DNA from: ATM1 sp003577165
GTDB taxonomy: Bacteria; Armatimonadota; Fimbriimonadia; Fimbriimonadales; ATM1
Assembly (NCBI GenBank): GCA_030263715.1
Contig: SZPM01000022.1
Coordinates: 1-36,243, forward strand
Direction of reading: 5' to 3'
Length of the DNA stretch: 36,243 bases
Shown: piece after piece, positions 16,161 to 24,075 of the stretch
How the letters are laid out: every line of letters starts with the position of its first letter
Numbering within the stretch: the first letter of the stretch is position 1
The notes under the pieces: model-generated
Databases searched by the model: none
The model's input: only the letters and a program-made list of their open reading frames with translations
Told to the model about the DNA's origin: nothing
Position numbers and translations under genes: made by a program

Positions 16161-17441
16161 ATGAGCCTGTCTCGAAGGGACTTATTTAGTGTGGCTGGCA
16201 AAGCGATTATTGGAGTCGGCGCGTTTTCCGCGCTTCGATACGCTGGTGCGAATACGAGGAGTTCTGTTCCAACCTACCTAAGGGTGAAGCACTTCGGTGG
16301 AAACATCAAGTTCTGGGCGTTTGACAAGTCGCGGCGATACCGAAGAGATCAGATCAAGCAGTTGACCCGCTGGGGCTACACGAAACTTCGCGACAACAAC
16401 CCCCTCGGGCTCTCCAATCAAGGCTACGACATGTACCATGCTCGAGCCGTTGCGGAAGAGTGCCTCGAACAGGGGATCGAATACACGATCGTGGGAGCTG
16501 ACCGAAACGTCGGACTTGAGAACCTCGTTTCCGCAGATCAGTGGGCTGCGCTCATGGCCCGGTACGGGAAAGCAGACGACGCCCGACGAGCGATCGCAGC
16601 GATCGGGATCGGCGCAGACGATCCAATCATCCGCGGATGGCTCCTCGACAGCGTCAGCTATCTGCGAGGTCTCTTCCCCGCCGGCGTCCGGCTCCAGCCG
16701 TACAACGGACCGGAACTCGATGGCGCGGCGCCGTGGAACATGTATGACGAAGATTTCCGAGACTACGCGAGATCCATCGGTTTTCCCATGCCGACTGAAC
16801 TATCGGATCCGGAGCAGATGAACGCGCTGGTCGCCGCAAATTACGAGAGTTTCAAAGGCGAACTGAGCGCTTTGTGGGGAACGCTTGTCATGCCGGATGC
16901 CTGCCACCCGTATAAGTACTCATCGCAGTGGGGCACGATCATCCACTACTATCCCTGGCAGCCCGAAAGGTGGACTCCATACATCTCTGAATTCGGAGTG
17001 AATCGCTTCGACGTGAACAACTGGGCTCAGGAATTGCAGCAGATGCCGATCAAGATGATCCAGGATTACGCACTCAATGGTCACGAGGTCGTCGACTCGA
17101 CGGGCGTCCGCTATAACATCCTTGAGATGTTCCTTCACGAACCTCTCGACCCAGGCTTCTTCGATCTCTGGCAACGAGGCGACACACGGCCTCTGTGGAA
17201 CCCGAGGCGGTTCGCGCAGTTGAAAGCCAGCATGACCGACGGCCGACAGGCTCCGACTCCCTATTCGGCCGTGATGATGGACCCGGCAGCCGGCCCGGCG
17301 ATGCAGAGTGTGATTCGACAGTTGACGTCCGAGTCGCGAGGAGCATCCCGTGGCGGAAACGGCTACGACAGAGGCCGCGGTTCCGGTCGCTGGTTCTCGC
17401 AAACCCCTTCGGGATATTTCGATCAGCGCAGGGCGGCCTAA
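16161..17441 (+). CDS. Tat-exported protein of unknown function, possibly glycosidase-like
   Basis: 426 residues. The N-terminus LSRRDLFSVAGKAIIGVGAFSAL is a twin-arginine signal (Arg5-Arg6, moderate hydrophobic stretch), so the folded protein is probably exported. The body has alternating helix/strand patterns (FWAFDKSRRY, YTKLRDNNPLG, EYTIVGADRN) that could form a TIM barrel. NGPELDG (Glu185) and YISEFGVNRFDV (Glu277) resemble acid/base and nucleophile glutamates of clan A glycosidases; this is inference only. The last ~50 residues are Gly/Arg/Ser rich and probably disordered. The ribosome site GAGGAG is 8 bases before the ATG. A leader hairpin upstream may control it. The stop codon lies inside the loop of a hairpin terminator. 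I do not recognise the family. Confidence 0.55.
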   Translation: MSLSRRDLFSVAGKAIIGVGAFSALRYAGANTRSSVPTYLRVKHFGGNIKFWAFDKSRRYRRDQIKQLTRWGYTKLRDNNPLGLSNQGYDMYHARAVAEECLEQGIEYTIVGADRNVGLENLVSADQWAALMARYGKADDARRAIAAIGIGADDPIIRGWLLDSVSYLRGLFPAGVRLQPYNGPELDGAAPWNMYDEDFRDYARSIGFPMPTELSDPEQMNALVAANYESFKGELSALWGTLVMPDACHPYKYSSQWGTIIHYYPWQPERWTPYISEFGVNRFDVNNWAQELQQMPIKMIQDYALNGHEVVDSTGVRYNILEMFLHEPLDPGFFDLWQRGDTRPLWNPRRFAQLKASMTDGRQAPTPYSAVMMDPAAGPAMQSVIRQLTSESRGASRGGNGYDRGRGSGRWFSQTPSGYFDQRRAA

Positions 17442-17456
17442 TTCGGCCCCCTGCGC
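17426..17456. terminator. Bidirectional hairpin overlapping a stop codon
   Basis: GCGCAGGG (17426-17433) pairs with CCCTGCGC (17449-17456). After one bulged C, an inner GGCC/GGCC stem (17435-17438 with 17445-17448) closes the loop TAATTC, which contains the TAA stop of the Tat-exported gene. It sits between convergent genes, 16 bases before the stop of the propeller gene on the other strand. No T-run follows. Confidence 0.65.
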
Positions 17457-17472
17457 TTCGAACCGGGATGCG

Positions 17473-19980
17473 TTAGCGAATCCAGTCCGTGACTTTCACC
17501 TTCGTGACGATCGTCGTCTCTCCGAGGGTAAGCCGCACTCCGTACTCCGCTGCCGGCACCAGCGCGCGGCCTTGTCGAAGGTTCCACTGAACTCGATTCA
17601 GTCCAACCTTCTTCGTTCCCGCAAACTCCCGAATGACCGCGCCGGTCGCATCGAGGATTTCGACTTTCGGCTCGGTGGCAGGCTCCTCTTTGAGGTAGTA
17701 CCAAATGGCCGCGCCATCGGGAGGATTCGGCGCTGCGTAGCGCCTATGGCCGCTGAACTCATCGAACATGTCGCCGATCGGCTCGAATGCCAACGCGCCA
17801 TCTGGGTCGAACAGGTGAACCGCTTTGCCTCGGATCTCGTCCGTAAGTTGCCGCAGGGGTGTGATGTTCGTGATGAAAGCACCGCGGCCGTGCGTTCCGA
17901 CGATGAGGTCTCCCTCGCGAGGATGGATGATCAAATCCTGACACGGAACCGTCGGCACGCCTGGCATAAAGCGGTTCCATGTGCCTCCGCCATCCAGACT
18001 CGCAAACAGCCCCTGTTCCGTGCCAACGAACAGCAGTTTCGGATTGATCGCGTCCTGCTTGACGACCGACACCATCTGGTTGGGCAGGTTCGAGACGATG
18101 GACTTCCACGTCTTTCCGTAATCGTCTGTCTTGAAGACGTAGGGCGTGAAGTCGTCCTCGCGATAGCCGGTGAACGTAACGAACGCGGTTCCGGCGTCGT
18201 GCGGTGAAGCGTGCACCCGGCTCACCCACCAGTTCTTGGGCGCGCCTGGGATGTTCCCGTTGACTTGTGTCCAAGTCACTCCGTCGTTTTCCGTGACCCA
18301 AACATTCCCGTCATCCGTGCCGACCCAAAGAACGCCCTGGCGAACCGGGGATTCGTCTATTGAAGTAATCGTGCAGTGCGGGACGTTGCCACGGGTCTTC
18401 TCCGGATCATTGGTAGTGAGATCCTCGCTGACCGGAACCCACGAATCCCCGCGGTTCAGCGACTTGAACAGACGCTGTACGCCCCAATACACAGTCTTCG
18501 CGTTGTGCGGGGAGATGATGAATGGTGTCATCCAGTTGCAGCGGAGACCGCGATCACGAGGCCGAATCGAAACGCTGCGTCTGCGCTTCACATCCACTCG
18601 GGCGAGTGCGCCGAACTGAGAAGATGTATAGATTGTCGAGGGATCCTCAGGATCTGCGAGCGCGATGAATCCGTCGCCTCCGAGGATGTTAATCCAATCG
18701 TCGTTGGAAATCCCGGACGGCTTGCGTGTTCGACTCGGGCCGTGCCAAACGCCGTTGTCCTGAAAACCTCCAAAGACGTTATATGGAAGGGCCATGTCCG
18801 CGCCGATTGCGTAAAACTGCGGGATCGGCAGGTTGTTGACGAAGTCGTAGGTCTCGCCTCCGTCATAGGTGACATAAAAGCCACCGTCGTTTCCGATGTA
18901 GACCTTGTTGTTGTTCGAGGGATCGACCCAGATGGCATGAAAGTCCACGTGCACACGGCTGTTGATGGATCGCATCGTCTTTCCGCCGTCGTCGCTTCTT
19001 CCCAATTGCACGCCGGGGACGTAGATTCGATCCGCAACCTCGGGGTCCACGCGAATCTGCCCGTAGTAATAGCCGCCCGGCGCGTTGCGGTCGTTCATCT
19101 TGGTCCACGAATCTCCGCCGTCTGCGCTCCGATAGATGTCGATCGTCGTGCGCTCCGCCATGCTCTCCCATGTCAAGTAAACGATCTTCGGATCCTTCGC
19201 GTAAACGGCGACACCAATGCGGCCATTGTTCGGATTGGCCGGGAGACCCTTCGTCAGCTTCGTCCAGGTCTTGCCCGCGTCCTTTGACCGATACACTCCT
19301 GATCCGGGACCGTTGTCTCGAATGTGCCAGGCGCGCCTCAGCCGATCGTAGGCGCAGGCGTAAAGCGTCTTGCCATCCTTGGGGTTGATGGCGATGTCAA
19401 TGAAACCTGTCGTGTCATTCGGGCCCTCCAGAATGCGCGTCCAAGTCTTGCCGCCGTCCGTCGTTTTGTAGACTCCTCTCTCGCCCCCCCCTTTGTACAA
19501 CGGCCCAGCCGACGCGACGTAAACGATGTCAGGCTGCTTGGGATCGATCGCGATCCTGCCGATGTGGAGGCTTTCTTTCAAGCCTACGTTAGTCCAGGTC
19601 TTACCTCCGTCCACTGACTTGTAGACACCGTCCCCGAAGTGGCAACTCCGCTGATTGTTGTGCTCTCCAGTGCCGACCCACACAATGTCCGGGTTGCTCG
19701 GGGCGATCGCAATATCGCCAATGGATGAAACGGGCGAATCATCGAATACAGGCTGCCAAGTCGTTCCGTTGTTGACCGACCTCCACACGCCTCCGGAGGC
19801 CGAAGCAGCAAGGACGAAGAACGGCTTCGCCGGATGGGCCTCGATGTCCACGATCCGCCCTCCCGTTGCGGCCGGCCCGATGTTTCGGAACTGAAATGCC
19901 GAGAGCAGGTCGGCGTCGGTGGGCTGCCCGACCGCCGTAATGGCGGCCCAAACCAGGCCCAAAAGCAGGGCAAGTCGCAT
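17473..19980 (-). CDS. Secreted BNR/VPS10 (sortilin-like) beta-propeller protein
   Basis: 835-residue exported protein with a Sec signal peptide (MRLALLLGLVWAAITAVGQ). Most of it is a beta-propeller with repeated Asp-box motifs (S-x-D-x-G-x-x-W), for example KSVDGGKTWTNV, KTTDGGKTWTRI, RSKDAGKTWTKL and RSADGGDSWTKM. This is the 'WD40/YVTN/BNR-like' or VPS10 group often called glycosyl hydrolase without proof. The last ~80 residues (from about AIWYYLKEEP, including VEILDATGAVIREF and a final strand series) look like the FlgD-type immunoglobulin domain seen at the end of many secreted proteins. The start is ATG at 19980, with GGGAGGAG 9 bases upstream; a TTG six codons earlier is unlikely. No catalytic sialidase residues are identifiable, so I do not assign an enzyme role. 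Confidence 0.78.
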   Translation of the reverse strand: MRLALLLGLVWAAITAVGQPTDADLLSAFQFRNIGPAATGGRIVDIEAHPAKPFFVLAASASGGVWRSVNNGTTWQPVFDDSPVSSIGDIAIAPSNPDIVWVGTGEHNNQRSCHFGDGVYKSVDGGKTWTNVGLKESLHIGRIAIDPKQPDIVYVASAGPLYKGGGERGVYKTTDGGKTWTRILEGPNDTTGFIDIAINPKDGKTLYACAYDRLRRAWHIRDNGPGSGVYRSKDAGKTWTKLTKGLPANPNNGRIGVAVYAKDPKIVYLTWESMAERTTIDIYRSADGGDSWTKMNDRNAPGGYYYGQIRVDPEVADRIYVPGVQLGRSDDGGKTMRSINSRVHVDFHAIWVDPSNNNKVYIGNDGGFYVTYDGGETYDFVNNLPIPQFYAIGADMALPYNVFGGFQDNGVWHGPSRTRKPSGISNDDWINILGGDGFIALADPEDPSTIYTSSQFGALARVDVKRRRSVSIRPRDRGLRCNWMTPFIISPHNAKTVYWGVQRLFKSLNRGDSWVPVSEDLTTNDPEKTRGNVPHCTITSIDESPVRQGVLWVGTDDGNVWVTENDGVTWTQVNGNIPGAPKNWWVSRVHASPHDAGTAFVTFTGYREDDFTPYVFKTDDYGKTWKSIVSNLPNQMVSVVKQDAINPKLLFVGTEQGLFASLDGGGTWNRFMPGVPTVPCQDLIIHPREGDLIVGTHGRGAFITNITPLRQLTDEIRGKAVHLFDPDGALAFEPIGDMFDEFSGHRRYAAPNPPDGAAIWYYLKEEPATEPKVEILDATGAVIREFAGTKKVGLNRVQWNLRQGRALVPAAEYGVRLTLGETTIVTKVKVTDWIR

Positions 19981-20113
19981 TCGTGTCACTCCTCCCAAGG
20001 CGGGCCTAACGGCCCCGCGTCGGGCAAAACTACCTGCTTCGGCGTCTCGAGTGTTCCCAGCGCTTACGTCGCGGCCGGGATTTGCCGATAACGTAACTGG
20101 TTAGGAACGCAAA
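19981..20113. promoter_or_regulatory. Divergent intergenic region, small leader hairpin
   Basis: 133 bases separate the start codons of the propeller gene (-) and the HD-GYP gene (+), so promoters for both should lie here. GGGCC/GGCCC with a TAAC loop (20002-20015) falls just upstream of the propeller ribosome site (GGGAGGAG). No confident -35/-10 pair is seen on either strand. Confidence 0.4.
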
Positions 20114-21262
20114 ATGGGGACATTCGGGACCGGTGAAAGTCGGTTCGAGGCGAGGGAGAGGCTTGTACGTTCTGTCATCTGTCCACAGAGCAGGGCGGTC
20201 CTGTCTTCCCTTGCGGACTGCATCGACGGACTCTCGCAACCGATCTACGTGGCAAGCGTAGAGGGCGAGATCCTCTTCTCAAACCAGGCCGCCTCGTCCC
20301 TCACCGACTTCGAACCCTCTCTCGACCCCCAGTCACTCGCCTCCATCTGCCCCGGCCCTGGTGACAAGAGGAGTCGGGCATCCTCGAGGAGTGAGCACCT
20401 CCTCGAAGTGGTTCAGCCCGTTCGCTCGCCATCCGGCGAAGTGCTCGCCTACATGATCTCCCTGGAGCCTTCGACCTGCGATCTGGCGATCCACGCCGAA
20501 CTGATGCGCCAAAAGCAGGAATTGGAGCAGCAGAATCGCCTGCTGGAAGAGCAAACCGAGGAGTTGGATCGGCGCGCAGAGTTAATGGTCGCGTACTCGA
20601 CCGAACTCAGGTTGGCGCTGTCCGCAGTCGAGGCCAACGCCTTGGCAACGGTACAGGCGCTGACCGCCGCGGTCGACGCGCGCGATCCGCACACAGCGGG
20701 CCACAGCTTCCGCGTCAGCCAGTACGCGGCGACGATGGCGAAGTTCTTCCCTGGGGCGACTGCAGAAGACCTGCGGACCATCGAAATGGGCGCCCTTCTT
20801 CACGACATCGGCAAGATTGGCGTGCCCGATAGCATCCTCGGCAAAACAGGGCCGCTCACCGAAGCAGAGTACGACTCCATTAAGCAGCACCCGCTCACCG
20901 GATACAACATCCTTTCCGGCGCGCCGGGATTCGACGAGATTCTGAAGATCGTTCGCAATCACCATGAGCGCCTCGATGGAACCGGCTATCCTGACGGCCT
21001 CGCCGGCGACCAGATCGGTTGGCAGGTTCGATGCGTAACCCTCGCAGACGTGTTCGACGCGCTCACGACTGCGCGGCCGTACCGCCCTGCAATGGCGGAA
21101 GACGCGGCGCTCGCGATCATCGCGCAAGAGGTGGAGCGAGGATGGTGGGACGAACGGTTCTTCGAGATATTCCGAGAACTGCACCACGCCGGTCAGTTCA
21201 CGCACGTGTTTAGCCACCGGCCGAAGGGAATCTGGAGCAGTTCTTCCCTGCCTGCCGCCTAA
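20114..21262 (+). CDS. HD-GYP cyclic-di-GMP phosphodiesterase with N-terminal PAS-like domain
   Basis: Predicted to hydrolyse c-di-GMP to pGpG/GMP. It has no membrane segment, so it is a cytosolic signalling protein. A PAS-like sensor (~36-118, with IYVASVEGEILFSNQAA) is followed by a coiled coil (~125-175, Glu/Gln-rich heptads) and the HD-GYP domain (~180-340). Key residues are present: His197 in TAGHSFRV, His230-Asp231 and Lys234 in LHDIGKIGVPD, His259, His283-His284 with GTGYP at 289-293, and Asp312. The active site therefore looks complete. The ribosome site is modest (AGGA, 8 bases before ATG). Divergent from the propeller gene, it ends in a 4-base overlap with convergent gcvT. A PilZ receptor at 26100-26705 could read the same messenger. 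Confidence 0.9.
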   Translation: MGTFGTGESRFEARERLVRSVICPQSRAVLSSLADCIDGLSQPIYVASVEGEILFSNQAASSLTDFEPSLDPQSLASICPGPGDKRSRASSRSEHLLEVVQPVRSPSGEVLAYMISLEPSTCDLAIHAELMRQKQELEQQNRLLEEQTEELDRRAELMVAYSTELRLALSAVEANALATVQALTAAVDARDPHTAGHSFRVSQYAATMAKFFPGATAEDLRTIEMGALLHDIGKIGVPDSILGKTGPLTEAEYDSIKQHPLTGYNILSGAPGFDEILKIVRNHHERLDGTGYPDGLAGDQIGWQVRCVTLADVFDALTTARPYRPAMAEDAALAIIAQEVERGWWDERFFEIFRELHHAGQFTHVFSHRPKGIWSSSSLPAA

Positions 21263-22335
21263 TCCTTCTTCAAGAACCTCTTCGACACGACTGTCGCCGG
21301 CTGCAGCTTTTCACGGACTTCGACGAAGCAGGGCGAGTCGGCCACTGCCAAGTCGGACTTCAAAAAGGCGAAGGCGATTCCGCACTCCAGCGTTGGAGAG
21401 TACACGCCGCTCGCAATATGGCCCGCCTCCCTCTCGCCCACGAACACTCGATAACCGTCCCTCGGCACGAGTTTCGATTCCATCCGAATGCCCATGAGTT
21501 TTCGTGGCGCCCCGTTCGTCCTCATTTCGTTGATGGGCCCGCTGCCGATGTACTCCTTCGTCTTGGAGCAGACCCATCCCAAACCCGCTTCGATCGGGTT
21601 GATCGCGTCGCTCAACTCGTGGCCGTAAAGCGGCAGCCCCGCTTCGACGCGAAGTACGTCCCTTGCCGCAAGCCCGCAAGGCGTGACACCGGAGCCCAGA
21701 AGCGCATTCCAAATTCTCGATGCGCCTGCTGCGGGCGCGATCAGTTCGAATCCGTCTTCGCCCGTGTACCCCGTTCTCGCCAAGAAGCAGGGGACGCCCG
21801 CCACACTCGCTTCTGCGGTTGAGAACTTCGGTACCGACGAAAGGCCCGTCTCCGAGAGGGAATTGACGATGGCGACGGCTTGCGGCCCCTGGACGGCAAT
21901 CATCGCCGTATCGAATGTCTCGTCGTGAATGTCCACACCTTCCTCATTGTGACTTCGTATCCAATCCAAGTCTTTCTCTCGATTCGAGGCGTTGATGACG
22001 AGACGAAAAACGTCGCTCCGAATCCTGTACACGATGAGGTCGTCCACGCAGGTGCCGTTGTCGTAACACAAAAGCGAGTACTGCGAGTCCCCGTCGTTCA
22101 GTTTGGAAACGTCGTTCGTCGTCACTCGCTCCAGGAGCGAGATGCATTCCGGACCTCGGAACCATGTGCGCCCCATGTGGCTCACGTCGAACATCCCAGC
22201 ACGTTCTCGGACGGCCTTGGCTTCGGAAATGACCCCTTCGTACTGCACCGGCATGTCCCAGCCTGCAAAGTCGACGAGCTTCGCGCCCGCGGCTACATGG
22301 CAATCGTGAAGGGGGGTTTGGAGCAACGTCGACAC
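21259..22335 (-). CDS. gcvT: Aminomethyltransferase, glycine cleavage T protein
   Basis: Tetrahydrofolate-dependent step of the glycine cleavage system: it moves the methylene group from the lipoyl H protein to THF, releasing ammonia. The 358-residue length is normal. It opens with TPLHDCHVAAGAKLVDFAGWDMPVQYEG and continues with FDVSHMGR, RVTTNDVSKL, YTGEDGFEL, GLAARDVLRVEAGLPLYGHEL and NPIEAGLGW, all GcvT hallmarks including the folate-site Asp of LAARDVLR. The start is GTG at 22335, 9 bases after the murQ stop, in a likely three-gene leftward transcript with murQ and a sugar kinase. No other gcv genes are in the window. Its pairing with murQ is not a standard arrangement. Confidence 0.93.
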   Translation of the reverse strand: MSTLLQTPLHDCHVAAGAKLVDFAGWDMPVQYEGVISEAKAVRERAGMFDVSHMGRTWFRGPECISLLERVTTNDVSKLNDGDSQYSLLCYDNGTCVDDLIVYRIRSDVFRLVINASNREKDLDWIRSHNEEGVDIHDETFDTAMIAVQGPQAVAIVNSLSETGLSSVPKFSTAEASVAGVPCFLARTGYTGEDGFELIAPAAGASRIWNALLGSGVTPCGLAARDVLRVEAGLPLYGHELSDAINPIEAGLGWVCSKTKEYIGSGPINEMRTNGAPRKLMGIRMESKLVPRDGYRVFVGEREAGHIASGVYSPTLECGIAFAFLKSDLAVADSPCFVEVREKLQPATVVSKRFLKKD

Positions 22336-22344
22336 ACGGTGAGT

Positions 22345-23160
22345 TTACTCGCGTGTCACGCCGAGGGCCGCCGGCAGATTCCAGTCGCAATTCGTCAGCC
22401 GTTCCTCAGCCGCGCCTCTGTCGATTCCGAGAGTCTCGGAGACGATGGAAATGGCTCGGTCGCGAAGCTTCCTGTTGACGGGCGTCATGTGCGACATCCG
22501 ATCACCGAGCACTCGCCCAGCGGCGCACATCGCGGCGACCGAGATCATGTTCAGCGCGATCTTCTGGGCAGTTCCTGCCTTGAGGCGAGTCGACCCGCGG
22601 ACCACCTCCGGCCCAGTATCGAGAAGCACCGGACAATCCGCTGCCCGAAGCAGCGAACTGCCTGGATTACAGGCAACGCCAATCACCTTCGTCCCAAGTC
22701 GGCGGCCCTCGTCGGCTCCGGCCACCGTGAACGGCGTCTCGCCGCTCGCTGAAACCGCGACGATGCATCCTGGGACGCCACCATCCGCCAGCACGGCCAA
22801 GCGAACAGCCTCTCGGGCCGCCTCCTGGTCGTCCTCCGCGCCTTCGACGCTCGACGCGAGTGAAGGGCTTCCGCCAGCCACCACAGCCCGCGCCTGCTCC
22901 TCTCCGACTCCAAATGTCGGTCGCCACTCGGCCGCCTCCATGGCCGCAATTCGGCCACTCGTCCCTGCGCCAACGAAGACGATGCGCTTCGTGTCTCGGA
23001 TCGCGACGGCCAGCATCTCGGAGGCGGTGGACAGTTGGGGAAGGGCCGCTCGAACGGCGGCGAGCATTCGCTGATCCTCTTCGCACATGAGTTCCATGAT
23101 CTCTGCCGCGCTCATCTGCGACAAGGACCCAGACCGTGGATTCGGAGATTCCGTGTTCAG
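22345..23160 (-). CDS. murQ: N-acetylmuramic acid 6-phosphate etherase
   Basis: SIS-domain lyase that cleaves the D-lactyl ether of MurNAc-6-phosphate, giving GlcNAc-6-phosphate and lactate in peptidoglycan recycling. Signature stretches are VFVGAGTSGRIAAMEAAE, PTFG, VEGAEDDQEA, VSASGETPFT, CNPGSSL and GPEVVRGSTRLKAGTAQK. The conserved N-terminal TESPNPRS region lies upstream of any ATG, GTG or TTG that could start it. The frame therefore probably starts at CTG (23160-23158), which forms a CTGA overlap with the kinase stop and has AGAGGG 7 bases upstream; this gives 271 residues. Starting at TTG 23124 (259 residues) would lose the conserved TExxNP segment. The identity is very secure; the start codon is an inference. 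Confidence 0.9.
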   Translation of the reverse strand: MNTESPNPRSGSLSQMSAAEIMELMCEEDQRMLAAVRAALPQLSTASEMLAVAIRDTKRIVFVGAGTSGRIAAMEAAEWRPTFGVGEEQARAVVAGGSPSLASSVEGAEDDQEAAREAVRLAVLADGGVPGCIVAVSASGETPFTVAGADEGRRLGTKVIGVACNPGSSLLRAADCPVLLDTGPEVVRGSTRLKAGTAQKIALNMISVAAMCAAGRVLGDRMSHMTPVNRKLRDRAISIVSETLGIDRGAAEERLTNCDWNLPAALGVTRE

Positions 23161-24044
23161 CGCAATGCCCTCTTCGCAATGCTCACGGCTCCGAGCACCG
23201 CTTCCGGCAATTCAAACACGGTCTCGAGCGCGTGGGAGGGGCACCAGAAGGCCAACAGCTCGATGAATGCGCGACGAATGCTCGCGCTGTTCCACACTCC
23301 CCCCCGGCAGCCAATGGTGAGGCGCGTCGTTTGCTGATGGTGATCGCGGATGTGCATCGAAACGCGGTGCGCAAGCTTCGCGGGATGAATTCTCAGAGCC
23401 TTCAGAGCGTAGATCGCGCCGGACCCTGCGTCGCGATCGAACGCACAGGCGAGCTTGGAGAGTCGAGTGACCAGATTCGCCTCTCCATACAGACGAGAGA
23501 TAACCTCGTTCTTTTTGAGCGTTCCGAAGATCTCTTCGACTGCGCGACGCAGCTCCGCGCTCACGTCATCAGGAGGCGCGTCGAGGAAGTGCAGCAGCGC
23601 CTCCCGGCCGTATTGGAAAGCGGAGCCCTCGTCGCCCAGCACGTATCCTCGTCCGCCGGACGAGACGATGTCGCCCCTCGCAGAGCGGCTGCAGATGAGA
23701 CTTCCAGTACCGGCGATCACGCAGATGTCAATTCCCTCGCTCGCCTCGAAAGCAGCGACGAAGTCGGCGACGGCGACGCAACTGCTGGCTCCTGTGACAT
23801 CGCGAAGCACAGATTCCGCAAGGTTGGCGGAATCCGGCCCGAGCAGACCCGCAAACGCCCCGCACACAGAGTCGGGCGCCGGACAATCGGAAAGGATCTC
23901 TTTTAGCGTGTTCGCCACTTGATCGGGCGAACTCCAGGCTAAGTTGATCGGCCCTCCTTCGCCGCGCCATACGGCCCGGTCCGGCTCGACGAGGACGGCG
24001 CGCGTCCGAGTTCCGCCACAGTCGATGCCGAGGTACTTCGGCAT
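23157..24044 (-). CDS. BadF/BadG-type amino-sugar kinase (GlcNAc/MurNAc kinase)
   Basis: ASKHA-fold ATPase of the BadF/BadG/BcrA/BcrD family, 295 residues. The phosphate 1 motif YLGIDCGGTRTRAVLV is at the N-terminus, followed by GAFAGLLG, the adenosine-side VIAGTGSLICSR and GGRGYVLGDEGSAFQYGREAL, and a late GCRGGVWNS segment. These match N-acetylglucosamine kinases. Because murQ starts inside its stop codon, I infer that it phosphorylates MurNAc (and perhaps GlcNAc), as MurK of Clostridium does, providing the MurQ substrate. No PTS or transporter is in the window. The ATG at 24044 is only 31 bases from the divergent miaA ATG, and no clear ribosome site is present. Confidence 0.85.
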   Translation of the reverse strand: MPKYLGIDCGGTRTRAVLVEPDRAVWRGEGGPINLAWSSPDQVANTLKEILSDCPAPDSVCGAFAGLLGPDSANLAESVLRDVTGASSCVAVADFVAAFEASEGIDICVIAGTGSLICSRSARGDIVSSGGRGYVLGDEGSAFQYGREALLHFLDAPPDDVSAELRRAVEEIFGTLKKNEVISRLYGEANLVTRLSKLACAFDRDAGSGAIYALKALRIHPAKLAHRVSMHIRDHHQQTTRLTIGCRGGVWNSASIRRAFIELLAFWCPSHALETVFELPEAVLGAVSIAKRALR

Positions 24045-24075
24045 AGTTCATCATGGATTATTGCCCAGCCGCCGT

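Noticed and set aside
14710..16164. Long + strand open frame (484 codons) opposite trxB and the GH65-like gene
   Set aside because: It is the complement of clearly homologous minus-strand genes. High GC leaves antisense frames open, and its translation has no recognisable motif. The same holds for long frames at 4420-5505, 7277-8092, 11016-12056 and 18376-19287.
17473..19980. Sialidase or other glycosyl hydrolase activity for the BNR protein
   Set aside because: Asp-box repeats are structural, and no arginine triad or catalytic Tyr/Glu/Asp set could be placed, so only a propeller is claimed.
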